DNA of 64,000 nt from Microcaldota archaeon (GCA_028866995.1 JAGWHD010000001.1:401030-465029), one strand, 5' to 3'; counted from the first letter of the stretch, positions 1-8,631 are shown. The notes: generated from the sequence alone by a model not told the origin. Made by a program: numbers and translations.

Positions 1-360
1 GTAAGGGTACGCTATGTACTTGTTGAGAAAGGTGTTGAACTGGTTCCTGAAGAACCTAGGCTTCTCGTGCTTCCTGTGCGCCAGCTTTATGGCGTCGTTT
101 ATCAGCAGCTCGGAAAGCCTCTTGCTGGGCTCGGTCCCGAAAGCGACAGGCAGGCTGTAGTTGTACAGCGACGGCATGGATCCGCTGTGATCCAGGTGCG
201 CATGGCTAAGCAGGCACAGGTCAACCTTTCCAGGTTCCATGGGATACTCTGTCTTCCCGTCGAGCTTCACACCGCAGTCGAAGAGCATGTTGACCGAGTC
301 CTTCAGCAGGAATGCTGACCTTCCAACCTCGCCGGCGCCACCAAGAAACGTAATATCCAA
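1..360 (-). CDS. Metallo-beta-lactamase-fold (beta-CASP-type) ribonuclease, partial
   Basis: The gene reads off the left edge, so only about 120 N-terminal residues are visible. They start LDITFLGGAGEVGRSAFLL and continue to the zinc-binding signature SHAHLDHSG (about residues 53-61), which is the HxHxDH motif of metallo-beta-lactamase hydrolases. The GGAGEVGRS opening is typical of archaeal RNase J/CPSF-like beta-CASP nucleases, which process or degrade RNA in the cytoplasm. The beta-CASP part itself lies outside the window, so the subfamily is inference. The likely start is TTG at 358-360. A TATA-like stretch at about 382-392 would give an almost leaderless transcript, divergent from the winged-helix gene at 439. 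Confidence 0.8.
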   Translation of the reverse strand, partial: MDITFLGGAGEVGRSAFLLKDSVNMLFDCGVKLDGKTEYPMEPGKVDLCLLSHAHLDHSGSMPSLYNYSLPVAFGTEPSKRLSELLINDAIKLAHRKHEKPRFFRNQFNTFLNKYIAYPY

Positions 361-381
361 AAAACCACAACAAACAAGAGC

Positions 382-414
382 AGATATAATCTGCCTGATA
401 GTCTTTTTATTAAT
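382..414. promoter_or_regulatory. Divergent promoter pair
   Basis: AT-rich elements lie between two divergent genes. Minus strand: a TATATAATC-like core at 382-392, about 25 bases before the TTG at 360. Plus strand: CTTTTTATTAATT at 402-414, about 25-35 bases before the ATG at 439. Both spacings fit the archaeal TATA box of leaderless or near-leaderless genes. Assignment rests on position and composition only. Confidence 0.45.
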
Positions 415-438
415 TCCTCTGCAATTATTACTGATTTG

Positions 439-1152
439 ATGGACGAGATTAACTTCACCGACCTTGCCTGCCTGCTGCAGATAAAGCCCGACATGGCCCT
501 AGAGAAGTTCGGAAGCGCCATCAACGCAAGCATCTTCGACGCGTCGAACCTTGCAGGCACGCTCAAGCAGAAGGGCCTCATCGACTTCACCTCCTACTAC
601 CCAGGACCCAACACCCTGATAATAACCGATGCAGGGAAGAACCTGATCGCAGAGGCCGACACCAGGTCCGCAGAGCAGTTCGACATCCTTGACGAGACGA
701 TACTCACGCAGCTCTCCACAGGCAAGAAGGCACCAATTGAGATACAGAACACGCTTAACCTAAGACCCAGGGACCTCGCGATGAGGCTCTACAAGCTCTA
801 CAAGCAGGGCCTGCTGATATACGAGCTCAAGAGCGGCACAGTCGACCTTCTCCTCACGGAGAGCGGCTTCCTAAAGACGAGCAAGCAGAAGGCGCAGCCT
901 GCGGCGAAGCCAGCAGCGCATCAGCCCCAACATGACGCCACGCGCGAACCAGAGCACCAGACTGCAACTGCGCAACAGCAACCAGCGACAGAGCCACAGC
1001 CCGCGCAGACAAATGAGCAGCAGCCCCAGCAGCAGGCACAAGCGATGCCGCAGCGCCAGAGGGGCAGGAGAGGCATGCTTCCCATAATTGTAATAGCCGT
1101 GCTTCTCGTCATACTGGTAATTGTATACCTAATAAGGTACCAGGGTCTGTAG
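439..1152 (+). CDS. Tail-anchored winged-helix-like protein of unknown function
   Basis: Unrecognised protein of 237 residues with three visible parts. Residues 1-150 look like two helical, winged-helix-like segments, with helix patterns ending in KQGLLIYEL followed by a LLLTESG strand-like wing. Residues about 155-210 form a low-complexity linker rich in Gln, Pro and Ala. A single hydrophobic helix at about 215-233 (MLPIIVIAVLLVILVIVYLI) is followed by a short basic tail. This suggests a cytosolic nucleic-acid or protein-binding domain tethered to the membrane by its C-terminus. ATG at 439 is preferred over the TTG just before it. Its stop is one base from the acetyl-CoA synthetase beta gene, so co-transcription is likely. 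Function is not assigned. Confidence 0.7.
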   Translation: MDEINFTDLACLLQIKPDMALEKFGSAINASIFDASNLAGTLKQKGLIDFTSYYPGPNTLIITDAGKNLIAEADTRSAEQFDILDETILTQLSTGKKAPIEIQNTLNLRPRDLAMRLYKLYKQGLLIYELKSGTVDLLLTESGFLKTSKQKAQPAAKPAAHQPQHDATREPEHQTATAQQQPATEPQPAQTNEQQPQQQAQAMPQRQRGRRGMLPIIVIAVLLVILVIVYLIRYQGL

Positions 1153-1153
1153 A

Positions 1154-1771
1154 ATGCAGCTGATGGACTACGTAGAAGCAAGTTCGATGCTTGACAAGTA
1201 CGGGATAAGGAGCATAGAAAGCAGGTACGTCAGCTCCGCTGAACAGGCGGTGAAGTTCGCCGGTTCAAGCCCCATAGTGATGAAGGTGCTTTCAGGAAAG
1301 GCGCTTCACAAGAGCAGGTCTGGGCTCGTGAAGCTCGACCTGCGCGGGAAGGAGGAGATAGGCAGGGCGTTCGCGGAGCTGGAGAAAAAGGCAAAATCCC
1401 TATCGCCGTACAAGATAATAGCGCAGAAGATGGCTGGTAAGGGCATCGAGGTGATAATAGGGGGCAAGACCGACGAGCAGTTCGGCAAGACGATACTGCT
1501 GGGGCTTGGAGGGATATATGTAGAGGTGTTCAAGGACTTCTCCCTGAGGATATGCCCGATAAGGCAGATAGACGCGAAGGAGATGATATCGCAGCTCAAG
1601 TCAGGAGATGTGATAACATACAACGGCAAGAACGCGAAGATGCTCGAGGAGCTCCTGATGAAGGTATCAAAGCTGCTATCAGCCAACGACAGGATAGCAG
1701 AGCTGGACCTGAACCCGGTCATACTCAGAGAGGACGGCTACGATGTCGTCGACATAAGGATATTGAAGTGA
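1154..1771 (+). CDS. acdB: Acetyl-CoA synthetase (ADP-forming), beta subunit
   Basis: ATP-grasp subunit of the ADP-forming acyl-CoA synthetase, which makes ATP from acetyl-CoA, ADP and phosphate while releasing acetate. Seen: VMKVLSGKALHKS near residue 45, the family's nucleotide-loop region; a glycine-rich GLGGIYVEVFKD stretch; and C-terminal AELDLNPVIL, matching the usual ELDxNPv signature. The 205 residues are slightly shorter than the roughly 230 of characterised beta subunits. The alpha subunit gene follows four bases downstream, so a heteromeric enzyme from one operon is expected. Acyl specificity (acetate versus branched or aryl acids) cannot be read from the sequence. Confidence 0.9.
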   Translation: MQLMDYVEASSMLDKYGIRSIESRYVSSAEQAVKFAGSSPIVMKVLSGKALHKSRSGLVKLDLRGKEEIGRAFAELEKKAKSLSPYKIIAQKMAGKGIEVIIGGKTDEQFGKTILLGLGGIYVEVFKDFSLRICPIRQIDAKEMISQLKSGDVITYNGKNAKMLEELLMKVSKLLSANDRIAELDLNPVILREDGYDVVDIRILK

Positions 1772-1775
1772 AACA

Positions 1776-3158
1776 ATGGCCAAGATGGACCTCGAACCGA
1801 TGATGAAGCCGAAGTCGGTGGCGATAATAGGCGCTTCAAGGGACCCTGACAAGGTCGGCCATGTCATCCTCCAGAACTACGTAAACGCAGGATACCAGGG
1901 CAAGATATTCGTGGTCAACAAGAATGCCGACAGCATCATGGGCTTCAAGTCCTACGCCAGCATACTGGACATAAAGGAGAAGGTAGATCTTGCAGTCATA
2001 GCCATTCCTGCGCCATTCGTCCCTGAAGCGCTCGAGGAGTGCGGAAAGGCAAAGGCGAGGACAGCGCTGGTGATAAGCGGAGGCTTCGCCGAGGTCGGGA
2101 ACAAGGAGCTGCAGGAGCAGCTCGTCGCCGTAGCCAAAAAGTACGGCATACCGACAATGGGTCCCAATTGCCTTGGCATAATGGACCCCAGATCAAGGTC
2201 AGACACACTGTTCCTGCCTACGTACAAGCTCGCAAGGCCGCAGATAGGTGGGGTGAGCTTCGTATCCCAGAGCGGCGCTGTGGGCAGCGCGATACTGGAC
2301 ATGATATCTGCCGAGGGGTTCGGCCTTTCCAAATTCATCTCGTACGGAAACGCGGCGCACATAGACGAGGTAGACATACTGGAGTACCTGATGGGGGATG
2401 ACAGCACCAAGGTCATAGTCATGTACCTCGAAGGCATAAAGAGGGGCAGGGAGTTCTTCAGGATAGCGAAGGACGCCGGAAAGAAAAAGCCGATAATAGT
2501 GCTCAAGGCAGGCAGGACAAACGCAGGCATGCAGGCGGCGCATTCGCACACTGCGTCGCTCGCCGGAAGCTACGAGACAAACATCGCCGCATTCCTACAG
2601 TCAGGCTTCACAGTGGCAGACGACCTCAACGACCTGCTCTATTACGCAAAGGTCTTCGAATCGGAGCCAGAGCCCAAAGGCAACAGGATTGCCGTCATAA
2701 CCAATGGCGGAGGCATAGGGGTCATAACAACAGACGAGATAGCGGCTTCCGGAAACCTCAAGATGGCGGAATTCTCGAAACAGACAGTGGATGCGCTAAA
2801 GAAGACGATGCCTGTGCTGGTCAATGCAAGGAACCCCCTGGACCTCGCAGGAGATGCAGACGGGAAGAGATACGAAGATGCGATATCCGCCGTCATGCAG
2901 GATCCCAATGTCGACATGATGGTTGTGGTGACCCTGTTCCAGACTCCGGGAGCGGATTCGAGCGTGGCCTCGAAGCTGATACACTACAAGGAAAGGTCAG
3001 ACAAACCGATGATAGGGATAGCGATGGGCTCGGAGTATACGCAGATCCACAAGCTGATGATGGAAAGCTCCGGATTTCCAGTATACGATTCACCAGCAGC
3101 CGCAGTCAAGTCTCTCTCGGCCCTGCTGAAATACAAGGAGTACAAGCAAAGCCATTAA
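1776..3158 (+). CDS. acdA: Acetyl-CoA synthetase (ADP-forming), alpha subunit
   Basis: CoA-binding and ligase subunit partnering the beta subunit just upstream. Residues 1-130 form a Rossmann CoA-binding domain (SVAIIGASRDPDKVG). Two succinyl-CoA-ligase-like flavodoxin domains follow, with MGPNCLGIMD near 130. The segment SHTASLAG contains His258, which aligns with the phosphohistidine of characterised archaeal enzymes (His257 alpha). The 460-residue length matches known alpha subunits. Together with the pyruvate dehydrogenase genes at the right end, it would support substrate-level ATP formation from acetyl-CoA. It could act on other acyl-CoAs. Confidence 0.92.
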   Translation: MAKMDLEPMMKPKSVAIIGASRDPDKVGHVILQNYVNAGYQGKIFVVNKNADSIMGFKSYASILDIKEKVDLAVIAIPAPFVPEALEECGKAKARTALVISGGFAEVGNKELQEQLVAVAKKYGIPTMGPNCLGIMDPRSRSDTLFLPTYKLARPQIGGVSFVSQSGAVGSAILDMISAEGFGLSKFISYGNAAHIDEVDILEYLMGDDSTKVIVMYLEGIKRGREFFRIAKDAGKKKPIIVLKAGRTNAGMQAAHSHTASLAGSYETNIAAFLQSGFTVADDLNDLLYYAKVFESEPEPKGNRIAVITNGGGIGVITTDEIAASGNLKMAEFSKQTVDALKKTMPVLVNARNPLDLAGDADGKRYEDAISAVMQDPNVDMMVVVTLFQTPGADSSVASKLIHYKERSDKPMIGIAMGSEYTQIHKLMMESSGFPVYDSPAAAVKSLSALLKYKEYKQSH

Positions 3159-3182
3159 GAAATCTGCCTGAAATCTCTATTC

Positions 3183-4019
3183 ATGCATACGTCCAAGCTC
3201 CAATCGGCGATGGAATACCTGATGACATACGGATGGGCCATTCTTGCGATAGCTATAGTCATGGTATCACTCTACTCGCTCGGGATATTCAATGCCGCGA
3301 GCCTGCAACCCACAGCAACACCAGGTTCTTGCGATGTCGTTAAAACTGTTGCACAAACAGCTCTTGCCGGGCAATGCGCCAACCTGATTCCAAAATACGT
3401 TGCCAGGTTCAATGGCGCCAACAGCTATATCGACGCAGGAAGTGGCAGGCCGCTCACCGTCTCTACAACAGTAACCATCTCCGCATGGGTATACGCTATA
3501 AACTCTTCAGTAGAGCAGCTCGTGGTCAGTAAAGACGGGCAATACCATATAGAAATAGACTCAGGCAGGACCACATTCCAAGTGGCGTCTACCTACAAGA
3601 GGGGGAATTCCCATCTTAACAGCAGCACCTGGTACAATATGATAGCATCTTACAATGGCACAGCCGTTCTATTCTATCTTAACGGCGTGGCGGACGGAAA
3701 CCAAGCCATGTCGGCCACGATGTCCCCCACAAACAACACGCTCCATATAGGCGACTATAACAACCCGAATGCTTACTACTTCAACGGAATGATAGCCAAC
3801 GTGCAGATATACAACAGCACCTTTGATTCCGCGCAGGCGAAGGCGCTCTACCAGGAGGGCATAGGCGGGACCCCGATAAGCCTGCAGAGCCTCATAGGAT
3901 GGTGGCCCCTCAACGGCAATGCGAACGACTATTCGGGCAACAACAACCAAGGAACAGCGACATCCACGGTGGTCTGGAACGCCAACTGGCAGGGCAACTA
4001 CACCGCGCCAAAGACTTAG
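3183..4019 (+). CDS. Class III signal peptide (pilin-like) protein with LamG domain
   Basis: Secreted or cell-surface protein of 278 residues. The N-terminus has KLQ-SAMEYLMTYGWAIL followed by a hydrophobic helix to about residue 37. Glu at +5 after Q+1 is the archaeal prepilin (class III signal) signature. Residues about 75-275 form a concanavalin/LamG-type beta sandwich (FNGANSYIDAG, ISAWVYA, WYNMIASYNGTAVLFYLNG, GMIANVQIYN, a second GWWPLNGNANDYSG). Several NxS/T sequons could be modified by the AglB encoded here. LamG folds usually bind glycans or surfaces, so adhesion is a reasonable but unproven role. It stands alone downstream of acdA, convergent with the L14e cluster. Confidence 0.85.
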   Translation: MHTSKLQSAMEYLMTYGWAILAIAIVMVSLYSLGIFNAASLQPTATPGSCDVVKTVAQTALAGQCANLIPKYVARFNGANSYIDAGSGRPLTVSTTVTISAWVYAINSSVEQLVVSKDGQYHIEIDSGRTTFQVASTYKRGNSHLNSSTWYNMIASYNGTAVLFYLNGVADGNQAMSATMSPTNNTLHIGDYNNPNAYYFNGMIANVQIYNSTFDSAQAKALYQEGIGGTPISLQSLIGWWPLNGNANDYSGNNNQGTATSTVVWNANWQGNYTAPKT

Positions 4020-4025
4020 CCCGCA

Positions 4026-4304
4026 CTACTGCTTCTTCTCTTTCTTCTGAGCCGGCGCCTTAGGAGCGCCAGACAGCTTCGAGGCCTCTATCTCAAGGGC
4101 CCTTGCGAGCTGCTCCTTGTTGTTGGGGTCCACCTTCTCGGAAAGGAACTCGAGGTGCCTTACGTTGCACCTCCTCTCCTTCGCCCTGGAGGAGCTGATT
4201 ATGTTGACGAAATTGGCGTCTATCACCTTCGTGATGACTGCCCTGTCTCCTGCGTCTCTTCCAAGCTTCTTCACGCACAGTCTTCCTTCTTCCAGCAATA
4301 CCAT
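4026..4304 (-). CDS. rpl14e: Ribosomal protein L14e
   Basis: Large-subunit ribosomal protein of the archaeal/eukaryotic L14e family. The start GRLCVKKLGRDAGDRAVITKVID is the conserved KOW-like opening (GR-c-k-GRdaG). About 92 residues with a Lys/Ala-rich tail (APAQKKEKKQ). It is the last gene of a minus-strand run adkA, DUF106, L34e, cmk, L14e, the arrangement found downstream of secY in many archaea. Confidence 0.92.
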   Translation of the reverse strand: MVLLEEGRLCVKKLGRDAGDRAVITKVIDANFVNIISSSRAKERRCNVRHLEFLSEKVDPNNKEQLARALEIEASKLSGAPKAPAQKKEKKQ

Positions 4305-4318
4305 AGGATCACATCTAT

Positions 4319-4846
4319 CTATTCGAATTTCTTCCTGTCTTTCTCAGCGCTGAGCGCAATTACCATGTCGACTGTCTGCTTCACCTTCAGCTTCTCCGTG
4401 TTGAGGCATATGTCGAATATGCCATGGTCGTTAATATCTACGTTGTAAATCTTCTTGAACCTTTTCATGTTGAGCCTGTCCTTCTCCAACACGTATTTCT
4501 TGGTCCTCTTGTAGTTCATCTTCACTTCCTTCATCTTCCTCCTTACCCTCGAGTCCAGGCTGGCGTAGAGCCACACCCTTATCGTAGCGTTCTTTATGAG
4601 CCACGGGGCCATCCAGGTGGTCACCACGCAGTCCTGCTTCTCAGCTATCTCGGTTATCATCCTGTCGAAGCTTTTCTCGAAGGCCGGCGTGGCCTTCCTT
4701 GTGAACTTCACCACATCGGCTATCTTCTTGACTGACTGCTTGTGGCTTGTGTAGATGTACCTGAGGTTCAGGGCCCTGGCGACCTTCTCCCCTATTGTCG
4801 TCTTTCCGGATCCTGTGAGTCCAGAAATCGCTATTATCATCGGCAT
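4319..4846 (-). CDS. cmk: Cytidylate kinase
   Basis: Archaeal CMP kinase that phosphorylates (d)CMP with ATP in pyrimidine nucleotide synthesis. The N-terminus IIAISGLTGSGKTTIGEKVA carries the P-loop GLTGSGKT. The mid-region RKMKEVKMNYKRTKKYVLEKD resembles the Arg-rich lid, and IYNVDINDHGIFDICLNT is a typical C-terminal segment. The ATG at 4846 (MPMIIAIS) is preferred over an upstream TTG that abuts the L34e stop. About 175 residues, normal for the archaeal form. Its place between L34e and L14e is the conserved archaeal gene order and supports the call. Confidence 0.9.
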   Translation of the reverse strand: MPMIIAISGLTGSGKTTIGEKVARALNLRYIYTSHKQSVKKIADVVKFTRKATPAFEKSFDRMITEIAEKQDCVVTTWMAPWLIKNATIRVWLYASLDSRVRRKMKEVKMNYKRTKKYVLEKDRLNMKRFKKIYNVDINDHGIFDICLNTEKLKVKQTVDMVIALSAEKDRKKFE

Positions 4847-4858
4847 GGGGCTCAACAA

Positions 4859-5185
4859 TCAGTGCGAGATCATCTGCAGGACATACCCTTTCTCGGTCAT
4901 CCTTATGTCGTTGAGCTTCATCTCCCCATGCTCTATCCTGCTTGCGAGCTTTATTATCCTGCTCGTGCACGCCGCGCAGAGGACGCCGCCGAACAGCCTT
5001 GCGTTGCTGCTCGCGCTCCTGCCCCTGTACCTGGCTCCTGGGGATATCCCGTTGAGCTCGGTCCTGCATATGGCGCAGTGCGCTGCGGAATTCTTCCTCC
5101 TCTTGAAGTGTATGACGTGCCTGTTGCTCTTCGTCACCCTGTCGAGCCTTCTGAAGCTCGAGGATCTATTCATCGGTTTCGGCAT
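4859..5185 (-). CDS. rpl34e: Ribosomal protein L34e
   Basis: Large-subunit ribosomal protein L34e. Signature: MPKPMNRSSSFRRLDRV at the start, HFKRRKNSAAHCAICRTELNG with a Cys pair, and a second CAAC pair near residue 85, together a zinc-ribbon-like arrangement. The ATG at 5185 gives the family's usual MP-P-R start; an upstream GTG would add three residues. It lies between the DUF106 membrane protein and cmk. Confidence 0.93.
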   Translation of the reverse strand: MPKPMNRSSSFRRLDRVTKSNRHVIHFKRRKNSAAHCAICRTELNGISPGARYRGRSASSNARLFGGVLCAACTSRIIKLASRIEHGEMKLNDIRMTEKGYVLQMISH

Positions 5186-5197
5186 TTTAAACACCTA

Positions 5198-5686
5198 TCA
5201 GCTTGATACCACTGTCTTGGCGGCCTCCTTCTGCTTCATCCTCCTCTTGTCGTAAAAGCTGAGCACCGCGGATGAAAGCAGGCCTATGACCAAGGCCATG
5301 GCTATGAAGTATGTCCTGTAGTTGAGCTTGAACGAGAGTATGTCCACTGTGAAGGAGCTGCTCCCGAAGGCCAGCGGCAGCAGGTAGTAGAATACGACAA
5401 GCATTATCGGCAGCACCACCAGGCTCGACTTCATCGTGTGCTTCATGTTCTCCGAGGCTATCGCGTTGAGCTCCTTGCTCTTCGCGTCTATGGTGGCCTT
5501 GTCGGCGTTGCTCTTTATCATGTCGTTCACCTCCTTCATCTTGTCCTTCATCGACTTCTGGAGCTCGCGCATGCGCTCGACGTTGGATATCTTCCTCTGC
5601 AGCGCTACCGTCACTAGCACGTATGCGACTGCAACCAACGGTATTATGATCAAAAGTTCCAAAAACTCGCCGTCTATTATTACCAA
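5198..5686 (-). CDS. DUF106 (EMC3/YidC-like) membrane insertase-type protein
   Basis: Integral membrane protein of 162 residues in the DUF106 family, the archaeal relatives of YidC/Oxa1/EMC3 membrane-protein insertases. Seen: an N-terminal helix (LLIIIPLVAVAYVLVTVAL), a charged cytosolic helical hairpin at about 32-80 (Arg/Lys/Glu-rich, heptad-like), then two hydrophobic helices (SSLVVLPIMLVVFYYLLPL and TYFIAMALVIGLLSSAVLSFY) and a basic tail. This topology matches the family. The start is TTG at 5686. The location between adkA and L34e is conserved in archaea, although the usual partner secY is 35 kb away here. Confidence 0.88.
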   Translation of the reverse strand: MVIIDGEFLELLIIIPLVAVAYVLVTVALQRKISNVERMRELQKSMKDKMKEVNDMIKSNADKATIDAKSKELNAIASENMKHTMKSSLVVLPIMLVVFYYLLPLAFGSSSFTVDILSFKLNYRTYFIAMALVIGLLSSAVLSFYDKRRMKQKEAAKTVVSS

Positions 5687-5712
5687 TATGTATTCCCTGC
5701 TATTTAAATGCG

Positions 5713-6315
5713 TTATCCTGCCTTCGAATTGTCCTGCCTGCCGAGCCCGCCGAACAGCTCCTTGACTATCCTGTCGACGTCCTTCACCGTCTCTTCAAGC
5801 TTCTTCTCCTGGTTCTCCACTATGTAAAGCGGTATGCCGAGGTGCAGGGCGAAAGCGGCAAGTATCGATATGTTCACTGTCCTGTGCTCGTCTATCTCCG
5901 CTTCTGTCGCCCCAAGGTCTCCTCTATACCTTGATGTGTCCGCCTTCCTCCTCTTCAGTATGTCCTCGGACTTTGCGTCTATGTATATGATTCCCTTGAC
6001 CCTTATGCTCCTGAGCTCCTCTATCGAGAATCCTGGCACGTACCTGTTGCCCTGCTTTATCGAGGCGTGCGTGTCTATGATCGAGTCCTTCTTGCTGTCT
6101 ATTATCTTCTTTATTACCTTCATCCTCGTCTTGAGGGTGTCCTCACCGCTCATGAGCCTGAGCTTGTCCCTGTCGAGGTTCTTGCCCTTATCCTCAAGCA
6201 CCCTCTGCATCTCGGTTCCCATGTTAAGGACGACTACCCCCTTTTCCTGCAGGTGCGAGAGTATGGTGCTCTTCCCGGAACCCGGGGTCCCGGTGAAGAT
6301 GATCAGCTTTGTCAT
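5713..6315 (-). CDS. adkA: Archaeal adenylate kinase
   Basis: AMP kinase of the archaeal AdkA type, interconverting AMP + ATP and 2 ADP. The P-loop is IIFTGTPGSGKST at residues 5-17. IIDTHASIKQGNRYVPGFS is characteristic of archaeal AdkA rather than bacterial Adk, and KRRKADTSRYR is the arginine-rich lid region. The 200 residues fit the roughly 190-200 of the family. First gene of the adkA-DUF106-L34e-cmk-L14e run; the thermosome gene ends 29 bases upstream on the same strand. Confidence 0.92.
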   Translation of the reverse strand: MTKLIIFTGTPGSGKSTILSHLQEKGVVVLNMGTEMQRVLEDKGKNLDRDKLRLMSGEDTLKTRMKVIKKIIDSKKDSIIDTHASIKQGNRYVPGFSIEELRSIRVKGIIYIDAKSEDILKRRKADTSRYRGDLGATEAEIDEHRTVNISILAAFALHLGIPLYIVENQEKKLEETVKDVDRIVKELFGGLGRQDNSKAG

Positions 6316-6344
6316 AAGGCAAGTCCTCCTGTGCGCTTAATTGC

Positions 6345-7997
6345 TTACTCCATCCCTCCCATGCCTGGAGGCATGCCTCCAGGTCCAGGCCCGGAAGGCC
6401 TGCTTCCCTTGGAGCTTATCATGTCGTCAATCCTAAGTATGGAGACGCTTGCTTCGGTAGCGCTGGAGAGCGCCTGCGACTTTACCTTCATCGGCTCTAT
6501 CACTCCGAGCTTCTCCATGTCGGCTATCCTGTTGCCGTAGACGTCTATGCCGAAGGACTTCCCGTCCTTGGACTTGTGCTTGCTCCTCAGCTGCACCAGC
6601 GTGTCTATAGGGTCCATGCCCGAGCTGTCTGCCAGCGCCTTTGGTATTACCTCGAGCGCGTCAGCGAACGCCTGTATCGCAAGCTGCTCCCTTCCGCCGA
6701 CATCCGTGGCCATGTCCCTTAGCTTCATCGCTATCTCCACCTCGGTGCTGCCTCCGCCGCTGACGTACTTGCCCTCCTCTATGACGCTGACCAACGATCC
6801 TATCACGTCGGTCAGGGCCCTCTCGACCTCGTCAGCTGTCTGCTTTGTGCCTCCCCTTACGAATATCGTGACGCTCTTCGGGTCCTTGCACTTCTCCACG
6901 AAGATCATCTGCTCTCCGGCGATCTTCCTCTCCTCAACCTGCCCCGCGAATCCGAGGTCTTTAGGCGTCAGGTCCTCCAAGCTAGTGACGAGCCTTGCAC
7001 CCGTTGCCTTAGCGAGCTTCTCCATGTCGCTCTTCTTCACCCTCCTTATCGCCATTACGCCTGCCTTAGCTAGGTAGTGCTGCGCCACGTCGTCTATGCC
7101 CTTCTGCACGAATATGACGTTGGCCTTGCTGGCGGTTATCTTGCCCACCATGTCCTTGAGCATCTTCTCCTCCTGGTTCAGGAAGGCCTGCATCTGCTCC
7201 GGAGAGGTTATCTCTATCTTCGCGTCTACCTCGGTCTTCTCTATCTCCAGTGCCACGTCAAGGAGCGCTATCGCAGCGTTCTTGGTGCTTTTAGGCATCC
7301 CAGAATGCGCGACCTCCTTGTCTATCAGCACGCCGTTTATGAACTGCGTGTCCTCGATGCTCGCCCCTTCCTTCTTCTCGAGCTTTATGAAGTCCCTGTC
7401 TATAGTTACCTTCCCTCCTTCCCTCATGGATACCTGCTTGACAGCCTGTATGACGAGCTTCGTCAGCGCCCTCTTGGTCGTCTCGCTGCCTATGTTCTTC
7501 GAGCCCACGGATATCATCGCTATCTCGGCAAGCTTCTTCTCGTCGTCTATCGAGACATCGCTCGCAACGCCCTTGAGTATCTCGACAGATTTCTCGTGGG
7601 CCATCTCGTAGCCCTTGATTATCGCCGCAGGAGGAATCCCCTGGTCTAGCAGATTACCAGCGTTCTTGAGCAGGTCCCCTGATATTATGACTGCGGAGGT
7701 CGTGCCGTCCCCTACCTCCTTGTCCTGGGTCTTCGCCACCTCTACCAGTATCTTCGCGATCGGATGCTCGACGTTCATCTCCTCGAGTATCGTAGCGCCG
7801 TCGTTGGTTATCGTTATGTCCCCAAGCTCGCTGACGAGCATCTTGTCCATGCCCTTCGGTCCAAGCGTGGTCTTGACTATGCTTGCTACAGCATACCCTA
7901 CCGCTATGTTCGTCCTCTGCGCCTCCTTTCCAAGGAGCCTGCTCGCCCCCTCGGGCAAAACGAGATACTGTTGTCCGCCTAATTGATTCTCAGCCAT
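6345..7997 (-). CDS. thsA: Thermosome subunit (group II chaperonin)
   Basis: ATP-dependent group II chaperonin subunit of 550 residues that assembles into double rings to fold cytosolic proteins. Seen: [13 protein letters not shown] and [10 protein letters not shown] near residues 40-70, the GDGTTS nucleotide motif near 95, and a C-terminal Gly/Met-rich tail ([15 protein letters not shown]). The ATG at 7997 gives the family start [17 protein letters not shown] with GGTGG just upstream; the reading frame stays open further upstream, but those residues are not family-like. This is the only chaperonin gene in the window, so homo- versus hetero-oligomer cannot be decided. Confidence 0.96.
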   Translation of the reverse strand: MAENQLGGQQYLVLPEGASRLLGKEAQRTNIAVGYAVASIVKTTLGPKGMDKMLVSELGDITITNDGATILEEMNVEHPIAKILVEVAKTQDKEVGDGTTSAVIISGDLLKNAGNLLDQGIPPAAIIKGYEMAHEKSVEILKGVASDVSIDDEKKLAEIAMISVGSKNIGSETTKRALTKLVIQAVKQVSMREGGKVTIDRDFIKLEKKEGASIEDTQFINGVLIDKEVAHSGMPKSTKNAAIALLDVALEIEKTEVDAKIEITSPEQMQAFLNQEEKMLKDMVGKITASKANVIFVQKGIDDVAQHYLAKAGVMAIRRVKKSDMEKLAKATGARLVTSLEDLTPKDLGFAGQVEERKIAGEQMIFVEKCKDPKSVTIFVRGGTKQTADEVERALTDVIGSLVSVIEEGKYVSGGGSTEVEIAMKLRDMATDVGGREQLAIQAFADALEVIPKALADSSGMDPIDTLVQLRSKHKSKDGKSFGIDVYGNRIADMEKLGVIEPMKVKSQALSSATEASVSILRIDDMISSKGSRPSGPGPGGMPPGMGGME

Positions 7998-8076
7998 TCT
8001 TCCACCTAATCTAACAAGTATAAACAGAAGATTCCAAACTTTGTGAGTGCAAACTCTGAAATCCAGCTTAAGTACA

Positions 8077-8106
8077 CTATATATGTCGGGAAAGCTTTTT
8101 ATAGCT
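8077..8106 (-). promoter_or_regulatory. Candidate thermosome promoter with two TATA-like elements
   Basis: On the minus strand, CTATAAAAAGC (about 8095-8104) is followed 10 bases later by CATATATAGTG (about 8077-8087). Either could be the TATA box of the thermosome gene, leaving a leader of roughly 50-75 bases. A third, weaker TTTATA lies near 8020. The flanking palindrome-like AAAGCTTTC could be a regulator site. Assignment is by motif only. Confidence 0.45.
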
Positions 8107-8192
8107 TGCTTTTCCTCGTCAAAAACGCCATTTCCAGGCGCCGCACGCATAGCTTAATATCGCCCCCATGAGAGTGTTCCAGCGATGGTGCT

Positions 8193-8618
8193 ATGAAGCG
8201 CAGGGTACTCGCCTTCGGCTCGTTCGACCTATTGCATCCTGGGCACATAAGCTACCTTGCCAACGCAAGGCGCCTGGGGACCGAGCTCATAGTCGTTGTC
8301 GCCAGGGACAGCAGCATACGCATGTTCAAGGGCAGGAGACCCCTGTTCGGGGAGGGGGACAGGCTCCGCGCAATAGGGTCGCTGAGAGTCGTGGACAGGG
8401 CGATCCTGGGCAACAGGCTCTCCTCGAAGGACGGCATGTATGACATAGTCAGGAAACTAAAACCTGACGTAATAGCAGTCGGATACGACCAGACTGACGC
8501 TTCCGGCCTCAGGAAGGGGCTGGCAAAGAGGGGCATAAAGGCAAAGGTGGTTGTCATACCTGGCTATAAGACTGGAAGATACAAGAGCTCCAAGATAAAG
8601 CGTATGATGGGGATTTAG
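8193..8618 (+). CDS. ribL: FAD synthase, archaeal RibL type
   Basis: Cytidylyltransferase-like fold enzyme of 141 residues. The N-terminus VLAFGSFDLLHPGHISYL carries the HxGH nucleotide-binding motif. KGRRPLFGEGDRLRAIGSL and the C-terminal GYKTGRYKSSKI resemble the ISSTK-type second motif. Length and KPDVIAVGYDQ match archaeal RibL, which transfers AMP from ATP to FMN to give FAD. A glycerol-3-phosphate or similar cytidylyltransferase is the alternative, but VVVARDSS and GYDQ favour RibL. It is divergent from the thermosome gene and convergent with the glycosyltransferase that follows. Confidence 0.82.
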   Translation: MKRRVLAFGSFDLLHPGHISYLANARRLGTELIVVVARDSSIRMFKGRRPLFGEGDRLRAIGSLRVVDRAILGNRLSSKDGMYDIVRKLKPDVIAVGYDQTDASGLRKGLAKRGIKAKVVVIPGYKTGRYKSSKIKRMMGI

Positions 8619-8631
8619 GCGTCTACTGGTG

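Noticed and set aside
7077-7649. A 190-codon open frame antisense to the thermosome gene
   Set aside because: Lies entirely inside a well-conserved chaperonin gene; composition (Leu/Tyr/His-rich) is that of a shadow frame.
6345-8150. Longer thermosome start at 8150
   Set aside because: The added 51 residues cross the promoter elements and do not resemble chaperonin N-termini; ATG 7997 fits the family.
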